A DNA stretch of 64,000 nt from Zeugodacus cucurbitae (GCF_028554725.1 NC_071668.1:61598232-61662231), one strand, 5' to 3'; positions 26,352 through 39,339 are shown, counted from the first letter of the stretch. The notes: a model not told the origin generated them from the sequence alone. Translations and numbers: made by a program.

Positions 26352-27246
26352 ACGGGTGATTTTTTTGAGGTTAGGATTTTCATGCATTAGTATTTGACAG
26401 ATCACGTGGGATTTCAGACATGGTGTCAAAGAGAAAGATGCTCAGTATGCTTTGACATTTCATCATGAATAGACTTACTAACGAGCAACGCTTGCAAATC
26501 ATTGAATTTTATTACCAAAATCAGTGTTCGGTTCGAAATGTGTTTATCGACAAATTTTGTTCAGCGATGAGGCTTTCTGGTTGAATGGCTACGTAAATAA
26601 GCAAAATTGCCGCATTTGGGGTGAAGAGCAACCAGAAGCCGTTCAAGAACTGCCCATGCATCCCGAAAAATGCACTGTTTGGTGTGGTTTGTACGCTGGT
26701 GGAATCATTGGACCGTATTTTTTCAAAGATGCTGTTGGACGCAACGTTACGGTGAATGGCGATCGCTATCGTTCGATGCTAACAAACTTTTTGTTGCCAA
26801 AAATGGAAGAACTGAACTTGGTTGACATGTGGTTTCAACAAGATGGCGCTACATGCCACACAGCTCGCGATTCTATGGCCATTTTGAGGGAACACTTCGG
26901 AGAACAATTCATCTCAAGAAATGGACCCGTAAGTTGGCCACCAAGATCATGCGATTTAACGCCTTTAGACTATTTTTTGTGGGGCTACGTCAAGTCTAAA
27001 GTCTACAGAAATAAGCCAGCAACTATTCCAGCTTTGGAAGACAACATTTCCGAAGAAATTCGGGCTATTCCGGCCGAAATGCTCGAAAAAGTTGCCCAAA
27101 ATTGGACTTTCCGAATGGACCACCTAAGACGCAGCCGCGGTCAACATTTAAATGAAATTATCTTCAAAAAGTAAAGTAAAAGATTTTGCAAATTTTATGC
27201 GTTTTTTTTTTTTAAAAAGTTATCAAGCTCTTAAAAAATCACCCTT
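26352..27246 (+). mobile_element. Rosa-type (DD41D) mariner deletion derivative
   Basis: Imperfect inverted termini (CGGGTGATTTTTTGAGG-like on the left, TCTTAAAAAATCACCC on the right) are flanked by TA at 26350 and 27247. The element is about 0.9 kb, shorter than a complete 1.3-kb mariner. It carries the transposase start and the whole catalytic half but has lost the middle of the DNA-binding half. DD41D mariners (rosa, Crmar2) are known from tephritid flies, which supports the host assignment. Confidence 0.9.
26465..27174 (+). pseudogene. Rosa-type mariner transposase, internally deleted
   Basis: The natural ATG at 26465 gives MNRLTNEQRLQIIEFYYQNQ followed by CSVRNVF. The reading then jumps, out of frame, to VYRQILFSDEA, so roughly 130 residues covering most of the helix-turn-helix domains are deleted. 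The downstream frame, open from 26524, keeps Asp in FSDEA, Asp in WFQQDGATCHTA and Asp in LTPLDYFLWGY. The last two are separated by 41 residues, which defines DD41D. The usual His after SDEA is also missing (SDEAFW rather than SDEAHFW). It ends LNEIIFKK. It cannot make a full transposase but could be mobilised by one. Confidence 0.9.
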
Positions 27247-27819
27247 TATATGAGGTATACAAAGAACACTCAAAATCAGAAATAACATATTTAAATAATA
27301 TGCTTTAATTTTCTAATATATGTTGGAGCATCAATTATATATAATTATTAATATAATAATTCGATAGATGGGAATTACTGCGACTTTAGACTCGTTAAAG
27401 CTAGATTTAAAATGGCATTAAAGAAGTATTAAAAATGTGATCTCTGCAGCCTAAATGGGTCAAGTCATATTTAATATATGAAAATATTAGCTACATAACT
27501 TGTTTCGAAACTTTTTAAATTATGGAGCTACATACATGCAAATGTTGTCTGATATAAAGTTATTACAACCAAATACTAAATGAAACAAGTAATTACAACA
27601 AATGTTGAAAACTGTTTCCGATCGATCTTTGTTGTATAGTGTGTTTATTTAATTAGTGTGTAGAACTTAAATATCTATAAGCAAGTTGTCGTAAGTAGTT
27701 TGTATCACATTTTGCCATGATTACGTATACGACACGTAGGACACATGCATAACTTGTAATTAACTATCAACTTTTGAATTGGCTACAGGTGGTACTGTTG
27801 GCTTTAATGATTTTGCTTT
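27247..27819. other. AT-rich spacer with no recognisable gene
   Basis: No coding region or repeat end was recognised. Confidence 0.45.
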
Positions 27820-28005
27820 GGATTTTAAGGCTGAAAATGTTGGAGTTGTCGATGTTGGTCCAACGTGTACGGCATTATCTACGACTTCAAAGTAATGACT
27901 GTCAACAGTGACGTAGGAGCCGAGACGCGAACGCGTTAAGCAACTGTTTGTTTGATGAGAGAAGATTTTTCGTTGTGTCCTCGTTCATTAGCAGACCCCG
28001 GACCA
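27820..28005 (-). pseudogene. Short scrap of the endonuclease-RT retrotransposon
   Basis: This minus-strand sequence matches about 180 bp of the intact element around 47095..47275. The region encodes the end of RT: NEDK..FSLIKQTVA and VTVDSHYFEVVDN, followed by a decayed YLGTSI segment. Both ends are lost. It is an internal fragment with no coding capacity. Confidence 0.8.
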
Positions 28006-29461
28006 GATGTATACATTAGGAAATGGTTCATAAGTTAAAGTGGTTTACTAGAAGCAGATCGCACAATTTTTTGAATATTCACAGCATGCAGTTAATTATT
28101 GCCTGTATACTTCATACAAAAATAAAATCTACTCCATAATTATTCTTATAAGACAAACTTTGAAATAAATTTATTATTTCATTATATATTTGTAATGTTA
28201 TATAATTAAGATCGGTCTCTACTCAAATGGCTCGATGTAAGCTTCCAATTCAAGTACTTACAAAATGTAGCAGTTTCCAGGCGATTGCTTAGCAATAATA
28301 ATATTGCAAACAAAGTTGTGGCTTTTGGTAAATTTCTTATGTCCTTCAGCTCACGATTACGTAACTGGATTTAGCAAGCAACTCCTGATAAGTATTGTAT
28401 AATTAATGTGGCACTAATTGTAATTGAGTTGAAATGTTCATAGATAGACACACACATTTAAATGCGCATATAAGTAAGTAATAATACATACGATTAGGTG
28501 ATTAACTATGCACTTTGCACTCATGCTGGAACTAAAATCACTTAAGTTAACAATCAAGTTGTTGTTATGACTGGCCTGCTTGTAAATTGAAAGCATATGT
28601 TAATTATTAAGTTGGTGTTAGAAATTAAATCGAAAGATTTTGGTTAGCAAATAATTGAATTTAACTGCATCTATATATCTAAAATGTGGGTTAAGAATAT
28701 TATCTGCTGCAATATGATCAAAATTATGTTGACTAATAAGTGAGTGACTGAAAATTTTATGAAGGAATTCAGACACTCCTCGACTTTCTTTGTTAATTAG
28801 AGAATTTAGTTTTGAACATTCTATGAGACAAGGTGTGAAACCGAAATTATAATTGTGTAATGTAAGTGGCTACTTAAAGCTATAAAGTATATTGTATACA
28901 TTATGAATTTCAATTAATTCTGACATGTACACTTTACTACTCCACTCTACATAACAAGATGTGAAATTGAATAAAATATTTAAATTGGTTTCTTTTGCTT
29001 TTAAACTCCTAGCATGCCATATAACATGCTCATGCTCTCACAACAAGCCATATAATACACATATATTTCTCTATAGCATCGTACTGAGCTGCCTTTTACG
29101 TAAATATTTGTAGTCCTTACGCTTCACATAACATCCATTCTGCCAGTCCTTAACTTACCTGAGTAACTCCCTTAACAGTTTAATGGATCCACTTCCCTTT
29201 TTTTATTATTCCGTTGCAATATCTTTTTTATCTGTCATCTTGTTGCACACTGTATTGTTCTTGTTTTGGGGGAAGATCACTTATGTAACAGTCAAGTGGG
29301 TGAGTGCTTGAAAAGCAATATTGCATAAATAAGGCTTCAGCTGAAGACAGTATTGATGTATATACCTTGAATCTAGCTTATGAGGTACGCACTTATATAA
29401 ATCAATAAATATGCTTTTGTAAACAATTTGATACAGTCAATTTATATACGATATATTTAAT
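28006..29461. other. AT-rich spacer with no recognisable gene
   Basis: No supported feature was found between the retrotransposon scrap and the next inverted-repeat element. Confidence 0.45.
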
Positions 29462-30393
29462 TAGGGTATTCACAAGGTGTCATATTGTGTCATATCGTCA
29501 TATTGTCATATTTTTTATGACTGTCATATCAACACTTTTGTTGTTTCACATGCAAAATTAAAGTATGACTTATACAACACTGCGTGGTATGTTTCTTGAG
29601 TTCGCTATTCTATACCCCTACCCACTTGCTGCCGAATTTTTTCGGTTTTTTGCGGCATATGACTAGTACTGCAGTAACCGGTTACTTTTTGGAACCGTTT
29701 TTTTTTTTGGGATACACTCGTGGCAGTGTGGGCGGTCGGTGGGTGGGGCTTTGGGGCGTTTTGGAGCAAAACTTCGACGAGTGGGTAGTTGGTTTTCTGT
29801 GAAGAACCGGTTTTTTTGGGTCGGACAGTGGTCGGTTTTGCTCGTGCCCTTCTGCCCGAACACTTCTCAACCGATTTATACCGCACATTGCATATATCTG
29901 GAAAATACGGACATATATCTGGTTTTGGCCTCAGTGAAAATCGCTGTTTTTTTTTTGCTAACGCCAAAATCGGATGATCGCATATATATATTGATGATTT
30001 TTTATTGCGCATCGCTGATATATAGCATTTCTGTCTTCTTAATTTTTCACTATCAGCTGATTAATAACGTTTTCTTTTCTCAAAAAAATGTAACATTTAT
30101 TCTGCTCTATATTCGGATTTTCAAATTGTGGATGAGAGTTGACTAGCATAATAGGAAGACATTTCTCTGTTCTTTTATCATGTAAAAAATGGAAAACATT
30201 CAAAAAGGTAGTACAGCATTTGTATAATGTTGAAATATAAAAAGGGAGCATTTTCATCAAGAAAAGAAAACGCTATAAGTGTAGAAATATGACAAAATAT
30301 GACATACAACAGTTAAGGGTGCTCACAATGTCGTATTTTTTAAGAATATTAAAATATGACATAAGACATACAACAAAACTTGTGAATTGCCTA
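29462..30393. mobile_element. ORF-less TIR element with GTCATAT subterminal repeats
   Basis: The ends are TAGGGTATTCACAAG at 29462 and CTTGTGAATTGCCTA ending at 30393, an imperfect inverted repeat. Next to each end are clusters of GTCATAT (29479-29530) and its complement ATATGAC (30285-30360). The middle (29600-29900) is strikingly G+C-richer than the surroundings, with CCGGTT and TCGG words. Frames are open on both strands there, but none resembles a transposase. Superfamily unknown, possibly hAT by the TAGGG start, without a clear 8-bp duplication. Confidence 0.7.
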
Positions 30394-31793
30394 AATATTT
30401 TTTTTTATTTTGCTAAAGTTCAAGTTTATCTAAGAAAGCTTTCTAGTGGTCGTCAGTAAGATACTTGTTGTTATATGTGGTCATGTATCTAATGATGGTA
30501 GTCTGAAGACGTGAAACTTTTTGAGTGCCAGTGAATTGACAGAATTTAGGTAGTTATGGAGCTAACCGTCTATTGATTACTAACAGAGATAAATAAAATT
30601 TGAAATATTCGAGTTTTCGTAAATATGTGGCGCGATTGTGTAGTAAAATTGAAAGAGTTAAGAACTGATTTCGAAATTTTCGTTTAACAAGTTTAAAAAA
30701 AGAATATGTAAAATATATGTGACAGACTTTGAATTTGGTAATAAAGTGTTATGTGCCTGCAGCAATTGTTAAGATTATGACTGCAATTTCTGACTCTCCG
30801 ACGACACTATCAATTAGATCTCGAGATGATGACGCAGCAAAACACAATTTTGTGATAAGTCGCCAATAAAAGTTACAACCGCAAGCAAATTGAAACTAAA
30901 GCAACAAAAACAGCTTTCGTAAATGCATATCAACGTAAATGTAATTTTTCTAACTAATGGTATCATATTTTTACTCTCGCCACTATTTAAGGATCAAAGT
31001 ACCAACACTGAATAAAATATCAACTGAGAAAAAATCTCATTGATGAAATGCCACAAGCAGCTTAAACCACAACAAAGAGTAGTCCAGTGGCGATACTGAA
31101 AGCGATATGAGCAACGCTAAGTGCAGCCAGCAAATGCATAAGCCTTTGGTTAAAGTTGGTTTGGTCACAGCAGTTTGTGTGGGTCATGTGTAGTTTTTTA
31201 CTATGTTCATATGGAGAGCAACATGGAGGACAGAAAGTTGAAAATTCCTGAAAACTATTTGTTGCATGCCATTTTTCAGATTTTAGAAACAATGGTCACC
31301 TCTAAACCGTTATTGAGAAAGGAACTATCTCCATTTTAAATCCATACAAAAGCTTTAAGTTGAAATTTAGAACTTCGCGAAATAGGTTTCGAAACTTTTG
31401 GTTCAGCTTTTGGAGGTCCATTCCATGGAACGATAAGTGATCAACTAAATCTCACGGTAAAGTGAATAAAGTACATATTATTAAACATAAAGTCATAAAA
31501 GAAAGTAGAAGTATTTTGAACCCCAATAACATCCTATCACAACTACCATTTGGAATAAAGGTACCAAAATCGAAAAGTAATAACTATAGACTTTCTTTCC
31601 AACACTCACTACATTCTAACTATTTTCATTGTAAATTGTGCTGTGTTAACCCTTTCATCTGCCTTATCCTTTCATCTGTCGAAAGCCGCCCTAGCGATGT
31701 TTGTGTCTTCACCACTTGTTTGCCTCACGAATAACACAGGCAATCTGCTCAGCAATTTACTAAAACACCGGAATCTCATCGTTTCAACAAGTA
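30394..31793. other. AT-rich spacer with no recognisable gene
   Basis: No supported feature. Frames such as 31062..31292 (-) and 31462..31734 (+) lack motifs. Confidence 0.45.
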
Positions 31794-33727
31794 GAGTAAG
31801 TTTGGGTATTGTGATATGGGTATAAGTTTTTCTACAATTATTTAAAATTTTATAAACTAATACTTCCAAAAATTATGCAATACTATTCCTTGCTTCATTG
31901 CGCAATATATCTCAAAGGGATATTTCGGTATCTCAAGTACTTTGAAAGATAACTCAATTAAAGTATAGATGGTCGAAAAAGCGACTTCGCCAAAATGTAT
32001 GGGTAATGTGATATACTATATCAGGTAAAGTGATATACTATATCACATGTGACGAAATCTTGGCGTTGCTCCATAAAATCACTTTCCTGGAAAATATTTT
32101 TATCAAAGAGAAAGATACTAGTGCATTTGAACACATAAATTGCTATCTGTGCCGTTTGAACTTTCAGATAAGCCTTTGAAAACAGCTCAACTACATCAAA
32201 TTGTGTCACCTTTTGGCCTTGCTCTCGCTTAAATCGTCTTATTTCGTCATTGTAATATGTTTTAAGAGGACCCATAAATGCTTTATCTAAGGGTTGCATT
32301 TTGTGTGTACAATGAGGTGGCAATGATAAGATAATAACGCCATTTTGACGAACCTTATCCAAAACATCAACATTTCGCGTATGACTGTAGTGGCCATCAA
32401 AAATAAGCAAGATTGGGTTCTCCTTTGATGGATTAGTGAATCGCAAAACGTGATCAAACCACGCGGTAAATATTGGTATTTGTATCCATCCCGATATGTG
32501 ACAAGCAGAATCGGAACCAGGGGGAGCATGTTTCATTAAAAGCGGAGAGGGATTTTTTCTTGGAAAAATGAAAAATGGTGGAACAAAGGCTCCTCCTGCG
32601 CTCATGCAGCTTATAACTGTTATGAGAGATCCTCTTTCTGCTGAAGTCATGCAACCAATTTGCCTTTTGCTGCTAAAATTTTTGGCTGCTTACTTTGCAC
32701 GATAGACACTCCTGTCTCATCAACATTCCATATTCTAGTTGCAGAAAATTTATGCTTCTCAAACTCCTGCTCCAATAAATTATAGAACTTGCTCACATTT
32801 TCCTCATTGAATCCTTTGATTCTCTCGATTGAGGTACCTGTGGCAGAGCGTAAGCTTATTTCCGTTTTATGTCTATTTAGAAAGCTACGCAACCAATCTC
32901 TTCCAGCACATTCCTTGATTATGGAAAATGGGTTCTCAATATTATTTCTCTTTGCTAATTGAAATGCAAGCGAACGCACATCACTCTGAGTGAGCCCCCA
33001 AAACTCAAATATCTTACCAGCTCTTATTCAACATCTCGGTTAAAAACCGGCCTACGTCCCAATGGAATAGCTAATATTTTGTCGATTGTTTTATCGCTGC
33101 GGGCAGCTCTTTGCAAGGTTGCAAATGGGACAGCATTCGTTTTCGATGCCAGAAGTATTACCATCTTTTCGGCTCTTACAGCCTGTATGGCTTTTTTCAT
33201 GTTTTCTGCATTCTACTTACGAATTTCCCCTTTCTTCGGCATTGCGAAAAACTATAATTTAAGAAGAGTATTACTTTTACCTACAAGATACGTTGTGTGA
33301 TATTATGTTTGTTTAATATGATATACTATATCACAATGGACAACATTGACTATATCACATTAGCCAAACTCGAGTTTGAAATAATAAAATATTTGTTTCA
33401 CAAAAAAAAATTTATTTGGGCTAAAAATTACCTGAATTACGGTTAATTATATTAACGAAAGATCAAGAAAAAATTACTAGAATTCTAAAATATGAATTAA
33501 ACTCTGAATAATCCTTTGTCGAAACGCGCGTTGAAATATTGGTGACCGCAGTACTATAAACTTTTTGGCACACTGAGAGCAAACGAAGCGTTCAGTAGCA
33601 CGCGCAGCTTTGCAGCAACAGTTTTTTACAGTTACTTTTGTATTCTCGGAAAGATTCTTGTCAAAACATGAATATTTTACGAAATATGCACATTGCACAC
33701 CCATATCACAATACCCAAACTTACTCA
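31794..33727 (-). mobile_element. Pogo/Tigger-like transposon
   Basis: A 28-bp perfect inverted repeat bounds it: GAGTAAGTTTGGGTATTGTG.. at 31794..31821 and its reverse complement at 33700..33727. Just inside both ends are copies of a palindromic GTGATATACTATATCAC motif (32014, 32036 and 33319, with partial copies near 33350). The element carries one broken transposase on the minus strand. The bases AACAA lie next to both ends, but at slightly different distances, so the target duplication is not certain; a canonical pogo would duplicate TA. Confidence 0.85.
32021..33242 (-). pseudogene. Broken pogo/Tigger-family (DDE_1) transposase
   Basis: The ATG at 33242 starts MPKKGEIRK, then a stop; the same frame continues KKAIQAVRAEKMV..VPFATLQRAARSDK, a psq-type helix-turn-helix. 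A second stop and a frameshift precede the 32647..32979 frame. That frame carries the CENP-B/Tc5-type second DNA-binding region (SIIKECAGRDWLRSFLNRH) and WNVDETGVS, the first catalytic Asp. One further frameshift leads to 32021..32650 with TSAERGSLITVI, LLIFDGHYSHTRN (second Asp) and MQPLDKAFMGPLK (third Asp). The last two Asp are separated by 36 residues. All three catalytic Asp survive, but two stops and two shifts break the gene. Confidence 0.85.
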
Positions 33728-36700
33728 ACAATTTTGTGATTTTTTTATTCTTTTTTCGGTGCAGACACTTGCTCGGCATTCAACATCCAGCACCTTTACA
33801 AATATTAAAATAGTCGTAGACATTGGCACACCTACTCGGTTTTGCATGGAGTCAACGAGCAGCTGCAAGTGCGAATATTATATGTGTATGTATTTGTGTG
33901 CCCTTGTAACTCTGCTTTAGAGTTCAATGCTGGCAACGGCTTCACTCGTCCAACAGCTATGCTTTGCAAAGCTGTAAAATATCCTATGCTGCAATTTTTT
34001 AAATATATATCCACAGTATAATCTGCAGTTACAAGTGAATCATTTGAACTCTTCACCTCAAAACTCACAAGCATGGAGTGAGTGTTGAATACTTGAATGA
34101 TTTTAGCTCTAGCTATACAGCAAATTTGTCTTCGTACCTTTATATTTGCCGTTGGCTACTTACAGTCAACTGAATTCAGATTCTAAATATAGATACGCTC
34201 TCGTTGTGTGTAGGTCTGATTTGCGCCATTGCATTTGCCAATGTTTAAAAAGCAAAACCAATGACCAACTTTGCATTAGCTTTATAATCCAAGTTGTTGT
34301 AGTTTCCAATATATCTTTTTATAAATTAAACAACTCATAATTTCCTTAAAATAATATGAGTTCTTATTATTGTCATAATTAACTTGGATTATTGATTTTA
34401 AAGGAGATCATCATGACTATATCTAACGTTACCAGCGAGCTCACATCCACTGCATTCATCAGCAACACAAGTATTTAGCGAACAGTACAATCCAACAGCG
34501 CACATCAGAGCTTATTATGTACATTTCAACGCTATTATCGAATACTTGTCAAGCGTTTGCTGGTGTCGTTTGTCTGCGATAATTACTTCGTGCTTATTAA
34601 TCTCCTCCAAGCTCAGCGGTTGCACACAAAAGACAATAAAATCATTTGACGCTTGTTTAGCAGACAACGATGAATTTGAATGCAGATTCTCCGTAAATTG
34701 CAGGCAGTTAAAACAACAGCAGCACCAGAAAGCACGGATTTAATTAGCATGAAATGGTGATTTGTGTGCATGTTTGAGTAAGGCAGAAAATACATGCAAC
34801 TTTCATTGCTTTAGTTGTCTCCACGATTGTTGTGCCGTCAACACCACTCGGCTGAATTATTGGTGTTTTTAGTGCACTCTGCATAACTGCTCCTTCATTA
34901 CTAAGTGAAAATTAATTTCGGCATTTTGAAATAATTAATTATACTCGTATTCGAACGTTCACGAAATGTTCAATTCAGTCATTTGCTGTTATCAAATACT
35001 TCACATAATACAGATTATTTTGGTGACGACTGTTAAACTTCATTGTAAATAAGGCAACAATTTAACATTATTTTATTTAAAATGTTTTATTATGTGAACT
35101 ATTGCCGCTGGTGAATATCAGTCATAGTTTGCTTTATATTGTCAAATAAATTGTTCTCCTATTTCGTTTCATTCTATTTACTACTGACTATCATTTTCTT
35201 TATCATTACACAATCCTTATTCCACACATTTAATGACTCTAATTAGCAAAACATTTGAGTACTAATCGCACGCATAACGGAGCCTTGCAAATGAAATGCA
35301 AATGTAATATTTTTTATCGTCAATCTACAGCGCACATTCAACGCCAAACCGTAGATAATTGGTTTAAGCTGCAATCCGCTTAAGTCCCGGTGAGAGCGTA
35401 ACCTTAAAAAACGAAATTCAAGCAAATAAGAATTACAAAACTCAGCGGTAGCAGTGTACGAGCAATGGATAACTCGTGTCAGGGGAGTGTTGTTGTTTTT
35501 ATGAATATAAATAAATATAATTAATTATTATTATGATTTAATAATATTTTTTATAAATTTGAAACTTCTTAAAAGCTCTTCGACATACATAGCTATTTCT
35601 GAACAAAATATACCCCCTTTTTTCTATAACCTTAACAGCTTAGTTTCATAATATCTTTTTTCCCACAGGGTATTCATTCATTGAGCTGGTTGTTGCTTGT
35701 GTTGTTGTTGTTATAAACCGAAATGTGTCAGGCAAAATACACACCAACATCAAACTTTATATATGTATGTAGGTATATTTGAAAATAACCACTTATGATT
35801 GCTTATAGGCATAAATGTGTGTGTTTACTGTAAATTTGAGAGTTTGCTTTGACTTGGATGTTTGTCTTTATTTGTTAAGGCCAAATACTGCGCTGTAGGA
35901 TATCAAATGGGTAAGGGGCAATGGTAAATATTAGGGGCAAACATTTACGTGGGACGGGAATGCAACTAAAAATCAAAATTGTCAACAATATCAGTAAGTT
36001 AATTGTGGATTTTTGTCATTGTTTACATAGTGACTTGTCGTTTTTGCAGCTGTTAGTTAAACACTGTTTTATTTAAACAGCAAAAATTGCATTTGTATAT
36101 GTATGTATATATCTGTATATCTATTGGAAATGCACTGGGCGTAATAAAACCGGTCGATACGAAAATTTTAATTATGGAAATGAGAGTTTGTTTGGATTTG
36201 TAATAAGCGATAAAATAAATGATTAGTCAAAAGTTATTTTTTAAATAAAAAAAAATTAAATTATTGCATATAAGGATATTTACAAAATTCTTTAAAATAG
36301 TAAATTCAGATTTATTATAAGTTTTTATCTTATAACTTATTTACTCCATCTCTTTGAAAATATCTCCATAAATACTTTGTTGAGCCTCCTTTTACCTTAA
36401 TCTCCATCCAAATCCTGGATGGCATTGACGATATAAGATTTTGCAGTAAGTCGATCTAAATCATCATACAAGTTTAGCTCCTTCTGGTTTTGGACATTGC
36501 TTAAAACTTGCCACCATTAACCCTTGGCACTATGAAAAGGTTGGAATTGTTAATGGTCAAAATCGGACTACTGGAATGATTAAAGACTGCAGTTAAATAA
36601 AAAAGGGACAAAACTACAAACGAAGCTATAAAATTTGGAACAGAGGATGACGGACGGATATCTGTGGTAAAAAATTAATATGTAAATTGGCGAGGTCACA

Positions 36701-36836
36701 GTCCACAAGTTTGTATATATGTATATCGCTAACCACTAAGCCTAATGGAAAACACAAATTTAAGAAAATTTCATAATACAGTAGTATTGAAGAGCTGCAC
36801 TTATTAAGTAATAATGCGTAACTCTTACAACCAGAC
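33728..36836. other. AT-rich DNA with no recognisable gene
   Basis: About three kilobases with no domain-bearing frame, RNA gene or transposon end that I can support. Confidence 0.45.
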
Positions 36837-37450
36837 TGGATAAGGAAGCGAAGCATATGGTTCTGATGGTGAACGAGGACAAGACGAAATATCTCCTGTC
36901 ATCAAACTAACAGTCAGCGCATTCGCGTCTTGGCTCCCACGTCACAGTTATAACATTGAAGTTGTAGATAATTTCGTATACCTAGGCACCAGCATCAACA
37001 CCGATAATAATCTCAGCCTTAATATCCAACGCAGAAACACTCTTGCCAACAGGTGCCACTTTGGACTGAGTAGAAAATTGAAAAGTAAAGTCCTCTCTCG
37101 GCGAACCAAAATCAAACTCTACAAGTCCCTCATCATTCCCGTCCTACTTTATGGTGCAGAAGCATAGACATAGTCCAGCGAATAAAAAGACAGCGGCTAC
37201 GCTGGCTAGATCAAGTTGTTCGAGTTGGACGAAAGAGCTCCAGCTCTGATAGTGTTCGATGCAGTACCCGCTGTTGCAAGCCGAGGAAGAGGAAGACCTC
37301 CACTCCGATGGAAGAACCAGGTGGAGGAGGACCTGTCTTCACTTGGTATTACCAACTGGTGCCAAACTGCCAAAAGGAGAGATGCGTGGCGGGCTGTTGT
37401 GGACTCGGCTATAACCGCGTAAGCGGTGTCTATGCCAGTCAAGAAGAAAA
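36837..37450 (+). pseudogene. 3' fragment of the endonuclease-RT retrotransposon
   Basis: The fragment begins in the C-terminal RT region (LDKEAK, then NEDKTKYLLSSN with a stop). It continues NNFVYLGTS, KSKVLSRRTKIKLYKSLIIPV, a deletion after YGAEA, then IVQRIKRQRLRWL and GRGRPPLRWKNQVEEDLSSL, ending at VVDSAITA near 37422 and a CAAGAAGAAAAA tail. Stops and a deletion make it dead. It is the same family as 13815..15925 and 46563..49529. Confidence 0.88.
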
Positions 37451-38101
37451 ACCATCACAATAGGAATTTAAAGAGTTAAGGGTGCTACTAAGTTCCTCAA
37501 TTCGACCATTGCTTCTATTTTTGTGCTTTAACACACTGGGCTGCATAGAAACTTACACATCAAAACTGACAGTCTTTATATACTTATACAATTCAACTTG
37601 CTGCACTGTTGCAGTTAAGCTGTTGACATTTGCTTTACGTGCCTTTGAGCCTCCTCACTCCAGCTGCATTGTGTTTGAGTGTATGACCACGTGTTTGCTT
37701 GCTGGTTTGTCTTCAGAGTCATCAGAGCCCTTAACATATTTACTCGGGACGTGCTGCCCTGCCATCCTGTGTATATTCGTTGTTGTTGGAAATGCTTTAG
37801 TTAGCTTATTACTTTATATATTTGCAGTGTTGCAATTGTTGTTGTGTCATTTTATGTCGTTATAGTGTCAGGTTTCATTTAACGATGACTTAAACGTGAT
37901 TCAATTTGAAGAAGACTTCATCTAAGCTGAAGGAATAAATACGTGTTTGTCCTTTGCTGTCCTAATATTTACTCTTTCACAAAAGCAGAAATAAACTTAG
38001 AGTGAAGTAAATGCATGTGTAGTTGTTAGAAGTGAATGTGTATATTGAAGATAGGTATATTACATTAATAAATTCAAGTTTTTAGCAATTTTTTTTTTTT
38101 T
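37451..38101. other. Spacer with no recognisable gene
   Basis: A 127-codon frame (37482..37865, +) lacks an ATG at its start and shows only hydrophobic low-information sequence. I do not support it as a gene. Confidence 0.4.
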
Positions 38102-38697
38102 GAAGTGAAAACTCCTTATGGCGCGTTGGGCACTTTTGTGGGTGAGCATTTTCAGCCGTTCTCGCGACAGATGAAATTTTACACAGATATACTTCCCGTG
38201 TATTCTTATAATATATGTATGTATACTATACGTGCTCTTTGCATGGGCATTCGTTTGTGCCCTTGCGACAGACGAGATTGAGAGTTTTTTATATTTATTT
38301 TATAAATGAATATTAATTGGAAAATTTATTTATTTAAATATTTCATTTTACTTGTGTTGCTGCTATGTTATTGTGTTAAAAAAACAAATCTAAAGTGTTA
38401 ATAGAATTAATAAAAACATTGTTGTAATACTTTTGTATACTATAGTGTTACTATATTTTGTATACATACATTATTACAACTGCTGCTCGTCATTATGTAA
38501 GTAAATTATTATTTTATTTGGTACATTTTGTTACGTACATGAAATTTTCTAAAAAATGAGAAACACGTGGGGTAAATATATGTTTACATAGTGTACAATA
38601 CTATTAGTATACGCATAGGTGTATATCAGCTGTCTCTTTCTTCGGCTAGGGAGACAACTTCCTGTTTTACCAACAGTTACATTACAAGACTACAAGT

Positions 38698-39189
38698 TTG
38701 GCGCTAGCGTTTAAAAAGGCGCTGCATTTAAAGTTGGAAGTTGATATATTTTTACAAAATTACAGAAAATCTCGAAATTTTGGGAAATTAGGAAAATTAA
38801 CTCTATTCAATTTATGTAAATCTGCTTCCGCACTATTTATGATGAAAATTAATAGAAGATTTGATCATTATCCTATGATTTTGAGTGGAGATTTCAACAT
38901 AAACTTTGCAGATGTCAAAAATCAATCATTAATTGATTTTTTATATGAAGAATTTGATTTAACGATGTCCAATGATCGCAATCTTAGCACAACAAAATGC
39001 AAAACTACTATTGACGCAATATTCACAAGATATATAAATAGATTTAAATCAAAATTGTACATTTCATACTTTAGTTACCATAGACCTATTGTTTCAGTTT
39101 TAGAATTTGATGAAAATCCTGATAATAATGATAAAAATGCTGATAATTTTGATGTAAGTGTTGTTGAAATTATGGATGAGAATTGGTAA
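38698..39189 (+). pseudogene. C-terminal endonuclease remnant of the Helentron-like element
   Basis: After an unrelated-looking N-terminal stretch of about 55 residues, the frame reads HYPMILSGDFNINFAD, then LIDFLYEEFDL, TTKCKTTIDAIFTR and YFSYHRPIVSVLEF. These are the late motifs of an exonuclease-endonuclease-phosphatase fold: GDFN with Asp and Asn, the T.IDAIF segment with Asp, and S.H with the catalytic His. The frame then ends in an acidic Asn/Asp-rich tail. The first half of the nuclease and the Rep/helicase parts are missing, so this is a fragment. The nominal start has no ATG. It could alternatively come from a non-LTR element, but the flanking inverted arms favour a Helentron. Confidence 0.6.
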
Positions 39190-39339
39190 ATTTTGTATTT
39201 ACTATTTACTAATATTTACTCATTTAAATAAAACCACTTCCTTCGAATATAGTTTCTAAATTATTATACTTCATGTCTGGCTAAATGAGCCTCAATCTCA
39301 TATGCTCCACCAGCTAAAACTAGTAAAACCCTGGACACA

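Noticed and set aside
29605..30146. Overlapping 135-codon frames on both strands
   Set aside because: They lie in the G+C-richer core of a TIR element, are open on opposite strands over the same bases, and have no motif.
33477..33779. 100-codon Cys-containing minus-strand frame inside the pogo element arm
   Set aside because: It spans the element's terminal inverted repeat and has no zinc-finger spacing that fits a family.
37482..37865. 127-codon hydrophobic frame that could look like a membrane protein
   Set aside because: No ATG at its start, no recognisable family and no splice context; hydrophobicity follows from T-rich codons.
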